DNA from: Streptomyces curacoi
Lineage (GTDB): Bacteria > Actinomycetota > Actinomycetes > Streptomycetales > Streptomycetaceae
DNA length: 64,000 nucleotides
Assembly (NCBI RefSeq): GCF_001513975.1
Contig: NZ_KQ947990.1
Span: 242,095 to 306,094 of the forward strand
Direction: 5' to 3'
Both the position numbers and the translations under genes were made by a program. Below are positions 56,893-64,000 of the stretch, in pieces. The notes under the pieces are model-generated. The model did not search any database. It was not told where the DNA came from and saw only the letters and a program-made list of their open reading frames with translations. The first letter of the stretch is position 1; each line of letters starts with the position of its first letter.

Positions 56893-58458
56893 GTGGAGTG
56901 GCAGAGCATCCCGGAGCTGGTCCGCCGGGCGGCCGAGCGGTATGCGGACACCGAAGCGGTGGTGGAGGGCCGGACCCGGATCTCCTACGGCGAACTCGGC
57001 GCCCGCGTCGAGCGCTCGGCGGCGGCCTGCCTGGCGAACGGCGTCGAGCCGGGCGACCGGGTCGCCGTCTGGGCCCCGAACACACTGGACTGGATCGTGG
57101 CGGCGCTGGGCGCGGTGTCGGCGGGCGCGGTGCTGGTGCCGCTGAACACGCGCTTCAAGGGCGCGGAGGCGGCGGACGTACTGCGCCGCAGCGGCACACG
57201 GCTGCTGTTCGTGACCGGCACCTTCCTGGGCACCTCGTACGTGGCGTCCCTGCGCAGGGCGGTCGCGGAGGGACCGGGTCTGCCGGACCTGGAACAGGTG
57301 GTGGTGCTGTCGGACGACGCTCCCGCGGACTTCCGCACCTGGAAGGAGTTCCTGGCGAGCGGGGACGGGGTGGGGGAGGCGGAGGTGCGGGCGAGGTCGG
57401 GAGCCGTGTCCGGCTCCTGGCCCTCGGACATCGTCTTCACCTCCGGTACGACGGGCCGCCCGAAGGGCGCGGTGATCACCCACGCGCAGACGCTGCGTGC
57501 CTACGAGGTGTGGAGCGACCTCGCGGGCCTCCGGCAGGGCGACCGCTACCTGATCGTGAACCCCTTCTTCCACACCTTCGGCTACAAGGCCGGGGTGATC
57601 GCCTGCCTGATGCGGGGCGCGACGATGATCCCCCAGCCGGTCTTCGACGTCGGCACGGCCCTGGCGAACATCGCGGCGGAACGGGTGTCGGTGCTGCCGG
57701 GCCCGCCGACCCTCCACCAGTCCCTCCTCGACCACCCGGCGAGGGGCTCCTACGACCTCTCCGCCCTGCGGCTGGTGGTGACCGGCGCGGCGGTGGTGCC
57801 GCTGCGGCTGGTGGAACGCCTGCGCGGGGAACTGGGCGTGGAGACGGTCCTGACGGCGTACGGACTCTCGGAGGCCAGCGGCATCGTGACCATGTGCCGG
57901 CGCGGCGACGACCCGTCGGTGATCGCGTCGACGTCCGGGCGGGCGATACCGGGCACGGAGGTGCGGGTCGAGGCACCGCTCGGCGAGCCCGGCGAGGTGC
58001 TGGTCCGCGGGTTCAACGTCATGCGCGGCTACTACGCGGACGCGGCGGCCACGGCCGAGGTACTGACGGAGGACGGGTGGCTGCGGACGGGGGATGTGGG
58101 CGTCCTGGACTCCGCCGGGAACTTGCGGATCACCGACCGCCTCAAGGACATGTTCATCGTCGGCGGCTTCAACGCGTACCCCGCGGAGATAGAGCAGGTC
58201 CTCGGTCTGCATCCCGATGTCGCGGACGTCGCCGTGATCGGCGTACCGGATCCGCGGCTGGGCGAGGTCGGCAAGGCGTTCGTCGTGCGGCGGCCGGGGG
58301 CCGTGCTGACCGGGGACGACCTGATCGCCTGGGCGCGGCGGGAGATGGCGAACTACAAGGTGCCGCGGAGGGTGGAGTTCTTGGGGGAGTTGCCGCGCAA
58401 TGCGAGCGGCAAGGTGGTGAAGGGGGAGCTGCGGGGACGGCGTGCCGGCCACCCATGA
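56893..58458 (+). CDS. acyl-CoA ligase (AMP-forming), FadD3-like
   Basis: 521 residues. ATP loop VFTSGTTGRPKGAVITH (about 180-196), TAYGLSEASGIVTMC, GWLRTGDVGVLD, and the C-terminal lysine in LPRNASGKVVKGEL. Among acyl-CoA ligases it reads most like FadD3, which activates the hydrindane propionate of steroid degradation in actinobacteria; that is an impression, not proven. It would feed the CoA-ester pathway of the regulon. Monocistronic, ending at a 13-bp terminator before afsS. Confidence 0.9.
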   Translation: MEWQSIPELVRRAAERYADTEAVVEGRTRISYGELGARVERSAAACLANGVEPGDRVAVWAPNTLDWIVAALGAVSAGAVLVPLNTRFKGAEAADVLRRSGTRLLFVTGTFLGTSYVASLRRAVAEGPGLPDLEQVVVLSDDAPADFRTWKEFLASGDGVGEAEVRARSGAVSGSWPSDIVFTSGTTGRPKGAVITHAQTLRAYEVWSDLAGLRQGDRYLIVNPFFHTFGYKAGVIACLMRGATMIPQPVFDVGTALANIAAERVSVLPGPPTLHQSLLDHPARGSYDLSALRLVVTGAAVVPLRLVERLRGELGVETVLTAYGLSEASGIVTMCRRGDDPSVIASTSGRAIPGTEVRVEAPLGEPGEVLVRGFNVMRGYYADAAATAEVLTEDGWLRTGDVGVLDSAGNLRITDRLKDMFIVGGFNAYPAEIEQVLGLHPDVADVAVIGVPDPRLGEVGKAFVVRRPGAVLTGDDLIAWARREMANYKVPRRVEFLGELPRNASGKVVKGELRGRRAGHP

Positions 58459-58465
58459 CACACCT

Positions 58466-58502
58466 CGGCCGCGGCGGCTCCCCCTCCGCGCCGCCGCGGC
58501 CG
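58466..58502. terminator. bidirectional hairpin terminator, ligase gene / afsS
   Basis: Perfect 13-bp stem CGGCCGCGGCGGC / GCCGCCGCGGCCG with an 11-base loop, midway between the two convergent stops. Confidence 0.88.
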
Positions 58503-58521
58503 ATCCCCGTGGAGAGAGGCG

Positions 58522-58701
58522 TCAGCCGGTCGGCTCACCAGTGGCGTGCGTGTTGTCCGTGGTGGCGTCCCCGGTTCCCTCGTCGGCCTTCAGCTTGCTC
58601 GTGTCGAGCGGCTCGCTGGTGGCGTGGGTGTTGAGCGTGGTCACCTCAGTGGCGTCCGTCTCCGGCGCCACTGCCTCGGTGGTCTTCTTGTTGTCGCTCA
58701 T
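58522..58701 (-). CDS. afsS: AfsS, small activator of antibiotic production
   Basis: 59 residues, starting MSDNKKTTEAVAPETDATEV. Two copies of TTxNTHATxEP (TTLNTHATSEP and TTDNTHATGEP) match the hallmark Thr-Asn-His-Ala repeats of AfsS, which is 63 residues in S. coelicolor. No HTH or other domain. AfsS over-production stimulates actinorhodin and undecylprodigiosin there; its mechanism is unknown. It lies downstream of afsR on the same strand, as in S. coelicolor, with its own promoter in the 213-bp gap carrying an AfsR/PhoP-type box. Confidence 0.93.
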   Translation of the reverse strand: MSDNKKTTEAVAPETDATEVTTLNTHATSEPLDTSKLKADEGTGDATTDNTHATGEPTG

Positions 58702-58750
58702 GGCTCGCTCTGCTCCCCTGACAGTCTTCGATGCGGTGGGTCGGAGAGAC

Positions 58751-58784
58751 CCGCCCGGCAGCTCCCCCGCGGGCTGCCGGGCGG
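58751..58784 (-). promoter_or_regulatory. 12-bp hairpin in the afsS leader (attenuator or afsR terminator)
   Basis: Perfect stem CCGCCCGGCAGC / GCTGCCGGGCGG with a 10-base loop. It lies 50 bases before the afsS ATG and about 100 bases downstream of the AfsR/PhoP box, so it ends afsR transcripts or attenuates afsS ones. Confidence 0.6.
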
Positions 58785-58880
58785 ATACTCCCTGGGCCGG
58801 TACACCTTAGAGGTGAGGCCACTGGCCGTCCCGCCTGCCCCCCGACGCGACGGAACGACACGACGAGAGTGCCGTGGGGC

Positions 58881-58898
58881 GATAAACGAACGATGAAC
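58881..58898 (-). promoter_or_regulatory. AfsR / PHO-box-type direct repeat in the afsS promoter
   Basis: On the minus strand GTTCATC-gttc-GTTTATC, two 7-base units at 11-base period. In S. coelicolor AfsR and PhoP bind overlapping direct repeats of this type (GTTCACC consensus) at the afsS -35 region. The box starts 17 bases after the afsR stop. Confidence 0.65.
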
Positions 58899-58914
58899 GT
58901 GCAGGCGCGGCGCC

Positions 58915-61878
58915 TCAGGCGAGGGCGAGCGGGTGGAGGAGAGCCCGGACCTGTTCGGCTTCCGGGACTCCGAGTGCGTCGAAGATATCGAGGGCTTCCC
59001 GCCAGCAGACCTGAGCGCGACCGGTCTGCCCTATGTCGCTCAAGGCCCGCCCGAGCACAGTAAGCACGTTTCCGCGCCGCCACTCGCCGCCGATTCCCCG
59101 GAGAACGGTCAGCGCCAGTTCCGCGTTGGCGGCGGCCTGTGCCGGACGCCGGGCGGCGAGGTCCACTTCGGCGAGACGGAAGAGCGTCATACCCTCCCAC
59201 AGCCGCTGCCGGCTGTCCCGGAAGACCTCCAGGGCCTCTTCAAGGCGATCGGCCGCCTGTGACAGCTGACCGCTCTGGGTGAGTGCGAGGCCCAGCGCGT
59301 AGCGGCCGTTGGCCCCCTTGAGCGTGATTCCCATGTCGTCGTACATGCCGGTGCCCTGCTCGGCCAGGGTCACGGCGCTCGCGGTCTGGCCCATCGCCAG
59401 GTGTATCCGTGACAGGTTGCACAACGCGCTGGCCTCGCCGGGGCGGTCCCCACAGGACCGGAAACTCTCGATCGCGCGGCTCAGGTGCGTCTCCCCGTCC
59501 TCGTGCCGGCTCTGGTAGAGCGCGATGACGCCGAGCATGTTGGACGCCCAGCAGGTGGGAAGCGGGTCGTCGGCCATCTCCGCCAGCCGGAGGGCGTCGG
59601 CGGCCTCCTGGTCCGCAAGCTCGAAGCGGCCGGAAATGTGATGGCCGTTGGCCAGCGTCACCAGCGCCCGGGCTTCCGCCTGTTGGTCTCCGGCGGCCGA
59701 GGCCGCGGCACGCATGGCCGTCCCTGTCGCCTCGTACTCCTTTGAGTTGGCGCCCGATTCCGTCAGATCGATCGCAGTCCACAACAGGTCCACGGCACGC
59801 CTCAGATGGTGCGGCGCAGCGCATTGCCGCACACACGCGAGCAGGCAGATCGCCTCCGCGTACAACCAGTCGCGAGCCTGGTGCCGGTCCTCGAACGTCA
59901 ATCCCGGATACTCGGTCGCCTCGCGGTGATCCACCAGCCGATCCCCCGGCCGCTCGATCGCGTAAACCCCCGCCGCGGTCGCCAGATAGAAGTCCAGCAG
60001 CCGCGACATCGCCGCGTCCCGCTCGCTCGGCGGCCACTCGTCCCGCTCCGCGCAGGCACGCGCGTAGAGCCGCACCAGGTCGTGGTACCGGTACCGCCCG
60101 GGCGCCGCCGACTCCAGCAGCGACGTGTCGACGAGGGACTCCAGCAGGTCCTCGGTCTCGTCCACCGGCAGATCCAGCACCGCCGCGGCCGCCGCCAGCG
60201 AGATGTCCGGGCCGTCCGCCAGCCCCAGCAGCCGGAACGCGCGGGCCTGGGCGGGCTCCAGGGCGCCGTAGCCCAGCTCGAAGGTGGCCTTCACGGCGAG
60301 GTCGCCGGCCTGGAGCTCGTCCAGGCGGCGCCGCTCGTCCGCGAGCTTGGCGGCGAGGACGGACACCGTCCAGGTGCGGCGGGCCGCCAGCCGGGACGCC
60401 GCGATGCGGATGGCCAGCGGCAGGAAGCCGCACGCCGCGACCACGTCCAGCGCGGCCTCCCGCTCGGACCCCACCCGCTCCTCGCCCACGATCTTCGTGA
60501 ACAGGGAGAGGGCCTCCTCCGGGGACATCACGTCCAGGTCGACCAGATGCGCGCCGGCGAGGTCCACCATCCGCACCCGGGAGGTCACCAGCGCCGCGCA
60601 GCCCTCCGTGCCGGGCAGCAGCGGACGTACCTGGGCGGCGTCCTTGGCGTTGTCCAGCAGCACCAGCACCCGGCGGCCGTCCAGGATCGAGCGGTACAGC
60701 GCCGAGCGCTCCTCCAGGGAGTCGGGGATGGCCGAGTCCGCCGTGCCCAGGGCGCGCAGGAAGGAGCCCAGGACTGTCTCCGGTTCCGCCGCCCGGGGGC
60801 CCGCGCCCTGCAGGTCGACGTACAGCTGGCCGTCGGGGAACGCCGCGCGCGCCTGGTGCGCCACGTGCACCGCGAGCGTCGTCTTGCCGACCCCGCCGAT
60901 GCCCGCCAGCGCGGACACGGCCATCACCCGGCCCTCCGCCGAGGCCAGGACCTCGCTCAGCTCCGAGACGAAGGCGGAACGGCCCGTGAAGTCGGGGACG
61001 GTCGCCGGGAGTTGTGCCGGTCGGACCGGGGCGGCCGTGGGCTCCGGCGCCGGCGCCGACGGTTCCGCCAGCGCCGGGTCCGCCTGCAGGATCCGCTGCT
61101 GGAGCTCGCTCAGCCCCGGACGCGGGTCCACGCCCAGCTCGTCCGCCAGCAGCCGCCGGGTGTCCGCGTACACCGCCAGCGCCTCCGCCTGGCGGCCACT
61201 GCGGTACAGCGCCAGCATCAGCAGCTCACGCAGCCGCTCCCGCAGCGGGTGCGCCGCCGTCAGCGCCGTCAGCTCCGACACCGCCTCCGCGTGGCAGCCC
61301 TGCTCCAGGTCCATGTCCAGGCGGGACTCCAGCAGTTGCAGCCGCCACTCCTCCAGGCGGACCCGCTGCGCCTCCGCGTACGAACCGGGAACCCCTGCCA
61401 GCGCCTCCCCGTCCCACAGCGCCAGCGCCCGCCCCAGCACCTTGCGCGCATGGCACAGATCCCCGGCGTTGCGCGCCTTCTCCGCCTCCGCGGCCAGCTC
61501 CTGCGCCACCGCCAGGTCCAGCGCGCCCTCGGCCAGCCCCCGCACGGCGTAACCGCCCGACTCGCTCACCAGGACGCCGGGATCGAGCACCTTCCGCAGC
61601 CGGGAGGCGTACGTCCGTACCGCCGCCAGCGCCTGCGAGGGCGGCTCCTCGCCCCACAGGGCGTCGATCAGCTCTCCCGCGGTCGCCGTACGGCCCTCGC
61701 GCAGCAGCAGGGCCGCGAGCAGGGCGCGTTGCTGGGGGGAGCCGGTGGGGAGCTGCTCCTCGCCGCGCCAGGCGCGTACCGGGCCGAGCACGCTGAAGCG
61801 CAGCGCCGCCGGCGGCTCCGCCGCATTTGTCGAGGAGCCGGGACGCCTCTGCTCCGGCACTCGCGGTACCCCGTCCAT
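58915..61878 (-). CDS. afsR: global regulator AfsR (SARP with NB-ARC and TPR)
   Basis: 987 residues, ATG 61878 after AGGGGGA. The N-terminal SARP winged helix and BTAD domain (about 25-260: RFSVLGPVRAWRGEEQLP, LIDALWGEEPPSQALAAVRT) bind DNA direct repeats. A central NB-ARC ATPase (P-loop GIGGVGKTTLAVHVA near 325; VLVLLDNAKDAAQVRPLLPG) and C-terminal TPRs (about 640-970, e.g. EASALCNLSRIHLAMGQ) follow. AfsK phosphorylates it, which raises DNA binding and activates afsS. Length matches the S. coelicolor protein. It has its own promoter; an amidohydrolase gene is divergent. Confidence 0.96.
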   Translation of the reverse strand: MDGVPRVPEQRRPGSSTNAAEPPAALRFSVLGPVRAWRGEEQLPTGSPQQRALLAALLLREGRTATAGELIDALWGEEPPSQALAAVRTYASRLRKVLDPGVLVSESGGYAVRGLAEGALDLAVAQELAAEAEKARNAGDLCHARKVLGRALALWDGEALAGVPGSYAEAQRVRLEEWRLQLLESRLDMDLEQGCHAEAVSELTALTAAHPLRERLRELLMLALYRSGRQAEALAVYADTRRLLADELGVDPRPGLSELQQRILQADPALAEPSAPAPEPTAAPVRPAQLPATVPDFTGRSAFVSELSEVLASAEGRVMAVSALAGIGGVGKTTLAVHVAHQARAAFPDGQLYVDLQGAGPRAAEPETVLGSFLRALGTADSAIPDSLEERSALYRSILDGRRVLVLLDNAKDAAQVRPLLPGTEGCAALVTSRVRMVDLAGAHLVDLDVMSPEEALSLFTKIVGEERVGSEREAALDVVAACGFLPLAIRIAASRLAARRTWTVSVLAAKLADERRRLDELQAGDLAVKATFELGYGALEPAQARAFRLLGLADGPDISLAAAAAVLDLPVDETEDLLESLVDTSLLESAAPGRYRYHDLVRLYARACAERDEWPPSERDAAMSRLLDFYLATAAGVYAIERPGDRLVDHREATEYPGLTFEDRHQARDWLYAEAICLLACVRQCAAPHHLRRAVDLLWTAIDLTESGANSKEYEATGTAMRAAASAAGDQQAEARALVTLANGHHISGRFELADQEAADALRLAEMADDPLPTCWASNMLGVIALYQSRHEDGETHLSRAIESFRSCGDRPGEASALCNLSRIHLAMGQTASAVTLAEQGTGMYDDMGITLKGANGRYALGLALTQSGQLSQAADRLEEALEVFRDSRQRLWEGMTLFRLAEVDLAARRPAQAAANAELALTVLRGIGGEWRRGNVLTVLGRALSDIGQTGRAQVCWREALDIFDALGVPEAEQVRALLHPLALA

Positions 61879-62029
61879 CGCAGTCCCCCTAGGACCCGTT
61901 TACATCTCCGCCAGTTTGCCTTGTTCCGGCAGATGCGTCAGCTGTGGAGAGGCTGATCACAGACAGGCGCGCGGGATATCACAAGGCCCTCACGTGCCCT
62001 TCGCACAACGGCGGCCCGTTCCCGCTTGG

Positions 62030-62044
62030 CTGACGGACCGTCAG
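62030..62044. promoter_or_regulatory. shared operator copy 12 (perfect)
   Basis: CTGACGGACCGTCAG, inner TGACGG-A-CCGTCA perfect, followed by AT. It lies 22 bases before the amidohydrolase ATG and about 150 from the afsR start. Confidence 0.8.
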
Positions 62045-62065
62045 ATCGGCGCTACCGTGACGGAC

Positions 62066-63298
62066 ATGGACACCGAGACCGCGTTTCCGCTGATCATCTC
62101 CGTCGACGACCACACCGTGGAGCCGCCCACCGTGTGGCAGGACCGGCTGCCGAAGAAGTACCTCGACACCGGGCCGCGCACAGTCCGCGCCCCCCTGAAG
62201 GAAATGACCTTCCTGGGCGGACGGTTCAAGCCCGTCATGGGCCGGCCGGGCGACGACGGCCCGCTCGGCGACTGGTGGGTGTACGAGGACCTGCACCGGC
62301 CCCTCACCCGCCTCGACACCGCCGTGGGGTACAGCAGGGACGAGATCAAGCTGGAGGTCATCACCTACGAGCAGATGCGCCCGGGCTCCTACGACGTCCC
62401 CGCCCGCCTCGCCGACATGGACGTCAACCACGTCCAGTCCGCCCTCTGCTTCCCGACCTTCCCCCGCTTCTGCGGCCAGACCTTCACCGAGGCCAAGGAC
62501 CGTGAGCTGGGCCTGCTGTGCGTCCAGGCCTACAACGACTGGATGGTGGAGGAGTGGTGCGGGCCCGCGGCCCAGGGGCGGCTCATCCCGCTCACCCTCA
62601 TCCCGCTCTGGGACGCCGAACTCGCAGCCGCCGAGGTCCGCCGCAACGCCGCCCGAGGCGTCCGCGCCGTCGCCTTCTCCGAGATACCCCCGCACCTCGG
62701 GCTCCCCTCCGTCCACACCGACGACTGGGACCCCTTCCTCGCCGCCTGCGACGAGACCGGCACGGTCGTCGCCATGCACATCGGCTCCAGCAGCCGTATG
62801 CCCTCCACCTCCGCCGACGCCCCGCCCGCCGTCGGCTCCACCATCACCTTCGCCAACTGCTGCTTCTCGATGGTCGACTGGCTGATGAGCGGCAAGTTCG
62901 AGCGGTTCCCGAATCTGAAGATCATGTACGCGGAGGGCCAGATCGGCTGGATCCCGTACATCCTGGAGCGCGCCGACGTGGTGTGGGAGGAGAACCGCGG
63001 GTGGGGCGGCGTCGCCGACAAGGTGCGCCGGCCGCCGTCCGAGCTGTTCGCCGGGCACGTCTACGGCTGCTTCTTCGACGACGCCTTCGGGCTGAGGAAC
63101 CTGGACGCGATCGGTGTCGGGAACGTCCTGTACGAGACCGACTACCCCCACTCCGACTCCACCTGGCCGAAGTCCCGCGAGGTCGGCGAGGCGCAGATGG
63201 GGCACCTGGACGCGGACGTCGTCGAGCGGATCGTGCGGGGCAACGCCATCGAGCTTCTGGGGCTCACCCCGGACGGGCGCTGGGGCGGGACGCGGTGA
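62066..63298 (+). CDS. amidohydrolase-family protein (amidohydrolase 2, decarboxylase/hydrolase type)
   Basis: 410 residues from ATG 62066; an upstream frame to 61745 is a shadow. TIM-barrel metal enzyme: ISVDDHTVEPP (about 9-19, D-x-H type), middle AMHIGSSSRMP with His near 240, and YETDYPHSDSTWP with Asp near 355 as metal or catalytic residues. Relatives occur beside LLM oxidoreductases in actinobacterial CoA-ester degradation sets. An operator copy stands 22 bases before the start. The next gene overlaps by four bases. Confidence 0.88.
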   Translation: MDTETAFPLIISVDDHTVEPPTVWQDRLPKKYLDTGPRTVRAPLKEMTFLGGRFKPVMGRPGDDGPLGDWWVYEDLHRPLTRLDTAVGYSRDEIKLEVITYEQMRPGSYDVPARLADMDVNHVQSALCFPTFPRFCGQTFTEAKDRELGLLCVQAYNDWMVEEWCGPAAQGRLIPLTLIPLWDAELAAAEVRRNAARGVRAVAFSEIPPHLGLPSVHTDDWDPFLAACDETGTVVAMHIGSSSRMPSTSADAPPAVGSTITFANCCFSMVDWLMSGKFERFPNLKIMYAEGQIGWIPYILERADVVWEENRGWGGVADKVRRPPSELFAGHVYGCFFDDAFGLRNLDAIGVGNVLYETDYPHSDSTWPKSREVGEAQMGHLDADVVERIVRGNAIELLGLTPDGRWGGTR

Positions 63299-64000
63299 GC
63301 CCGTCGCACGGGCTCCAGTGCGGGATCCAGCTCCCCGTCCAGTCCCAGAGCACCCTGTACGCCGAGCCCTGGGAGGCCGCCGCCGGCCCCGACGACCTGC
63401 TCGCCGTCGCCCGCGCCGCCGACCGCGCCGGCTTCGCCTACCTGGCGAGCTGCGACCACGTCGCCATCCCGCGCCGCCTCGCGCCCGCGATGAGCACGGT
63501 CTGGTACGACCCCGTCGCCACCCTCGCCTTCCTCGCGGCGGCCACCGAGCGCATCCGGCTGCTCAGTCATGTCGCCGTCGTGGGACTGCGGCATCCGCTC
63601 CTGACGGCCAAGCAGTACGCCACCCTCGACCATCTGTCGGGCGGCCGGCTGATCCTCGGGGTCGGGGCCGGGCATGTGCGCGAGGAGTTCGAGGCGCTGG
63701 GGGCCGACTTCGAGCGGCGCGGGTCCGTGCTGGACGAGACGGTCGACGCCCTGCGAGCCGCCCTCGGCCCCGAGGAGTTCCCCGAACACCACGGCAAGCT
63801 CTACGCCTTCGAGGGGCTCGGACAGCGGCCGCGGCCCGCCCAGGAGCGCGTCCCCGTCTGGGTCGGCGGGTCGTCCCCGGCCGCCGTGCGCAGGGCCGCG
63901 CTCAAGGGGGACGGGTGGCTGCCGCAGGGGGATCCGCGCGACCGGCTGCCCGCGCAGATCGCGCGGATACGGCGGCTCAGGGAGGAGGAAGGCATCGCGG
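63295..64000 (+). CDS. LLM-class F420-dependent oxidoreductase (3' end outside window)
   Basis: About 235 codons are present; the frame is still open at the right edge. GTG 63295 overlaps the amidohydrolase stop (GTGA). Luciferase-like barrel: LQCGIQLPVQSQ, FAYLASCDHVAIPRRLAP, ATERIRLLSHVAVVGLRHPLL, LDHLSGGRLILGVGAGHVREEFEALG and VPVWVGGSSPAAVRRAA are all diagnostic. Cofactor is probably F420. It would reduce or oxidise a regulon intermediate with the amidohydrolase. Confidence 0.9.
   Translation, partial: MSPSHGLQCGIQLPVQSQSTLYAEPWEAAAGPDDLLAVARAADRAGFAYLASCDHVAIPRRLAPAMSTVWYDPVATLAFLAAATERIRLLSHVAVVGLRHPLLTAKQYATLDHLSGGRLILGVGAGHVREEFEALGADFERRGSVLDETVDALRAALGPEEFPEHHGKLYAFEGLGQRPRPAQERVPVWVGGSSPAAVRRAALKGDGWLPQGDPRDRLPAQIARIRRLREEEGIA

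Noticed and set aside
1..64000. tRNA, rRNA, CRISPR arrays, insertion sequences, integrases or phage genes
   Set aside because: Looked for on both strands; no clover-leaf, array, transposase or integrase motif was seen.
1..64000. A biosynthetic gene cluster (PKS, NRPS, terpene, RiPP)
   Set aside because: No synthase modules, carrier proteins or precursor peptides; the CoA-ligases and thiolase-like genes fit catabolism better.

Overview
The window is chromosomal DNA of a Streptomyces or very close relative. It is very GC-rich, uses GTG and TTG starts, has a single TTA codon among the genes checked, and carries genes that I recognise from the Streptomyces coelicolor core. Left to right these are a SIS-domain sugar isomerase, the iron regulator dmdR1, an NsdA-type regulator, an SCO4402-type protein, purU, an ECF sigma/anti-sigma pair, and at the right the global regulatory set kbpA-afsK-afsS-afsR. 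From memory the backbone follows the order of S. coelicolor SCO4393 to SCO4426, with catabolic genes inserted at several places.

Layout. 0-16 kb is mostly housekeeping and regulation: SIS protein (partial), dmdR1, an alpha/beta hydrolase without its nucleophile serine, an ABC exporter pair, a Prim-Pol-like protein, an NsdA-like regulator, a proline-rich membrane protein, a substrate-binding lipoprotein, purU, the sigma/anti-sigma pair, a STAS protein and an EF-hand protein. 16-34 kb is acyl-CoA catabolism: two acyl-CoA ligases, three acyl-CoA dehydrogenases (two as a large/small pair), a cyclase-family hydrolase, an SDR, a zinc alcohol dehydrogenase, a flavin reductase and an enoyl-CoA hydratase, mixed with an AraC/MFS/LUD group. 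34-45 kb is accessory: an amine oxidase, a flavin monooxygenase, a broken tannase-like relic, DoxX plus a repeat-bearing DUF35 protein, acetyltransferases, a secreted peptidase, and pdxH. 45-50 kb has a thiolase-like protein divergent from an acyl-CoA dehydrogenase and an F420-type protein, a LysE/AsnC pair, and a TetR regulator. 50-62 kb is kbpA-afsK, a small exported protein, an inserted divergent operon (enoyl-CoA hydratase, DUF35, Ltp2-like thiolase; opposite an acyl-CoA ligase), then afsS and afsR. After 62 kb comes an amidohydrolase with an LLM oxidoreductase that runs off the end.

The main discovery is a shared operator. A 15-bp palindrome, CTGAC-N5-GTCAG (extended form ATCTGACGGNCCGTCAGAT), occurs eight times perfectly and four times with one mismatch. 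All twelve copies are in promoter regions or over a start codon. They sit in front of the ligases, dehydrogenases, cyclase/SDR, flavin reductase, CoA synthetase, DoxX-DUF35, thiolases and amidohydrolase-LLM genes, and one covers the start codon of the TetR gene at 49.5-50.2 kb. This defines a dispersed regulon of more than 45 kb, probably for CoA-thioester breakdown of an alicyclic, steroid-like or isoprenoid-like compound, and names its likely autoregulated repressor. The regulon reaches into the afsK-afsR locus, so a catabolic operon is embedded in a master switch of secondary metabolism.
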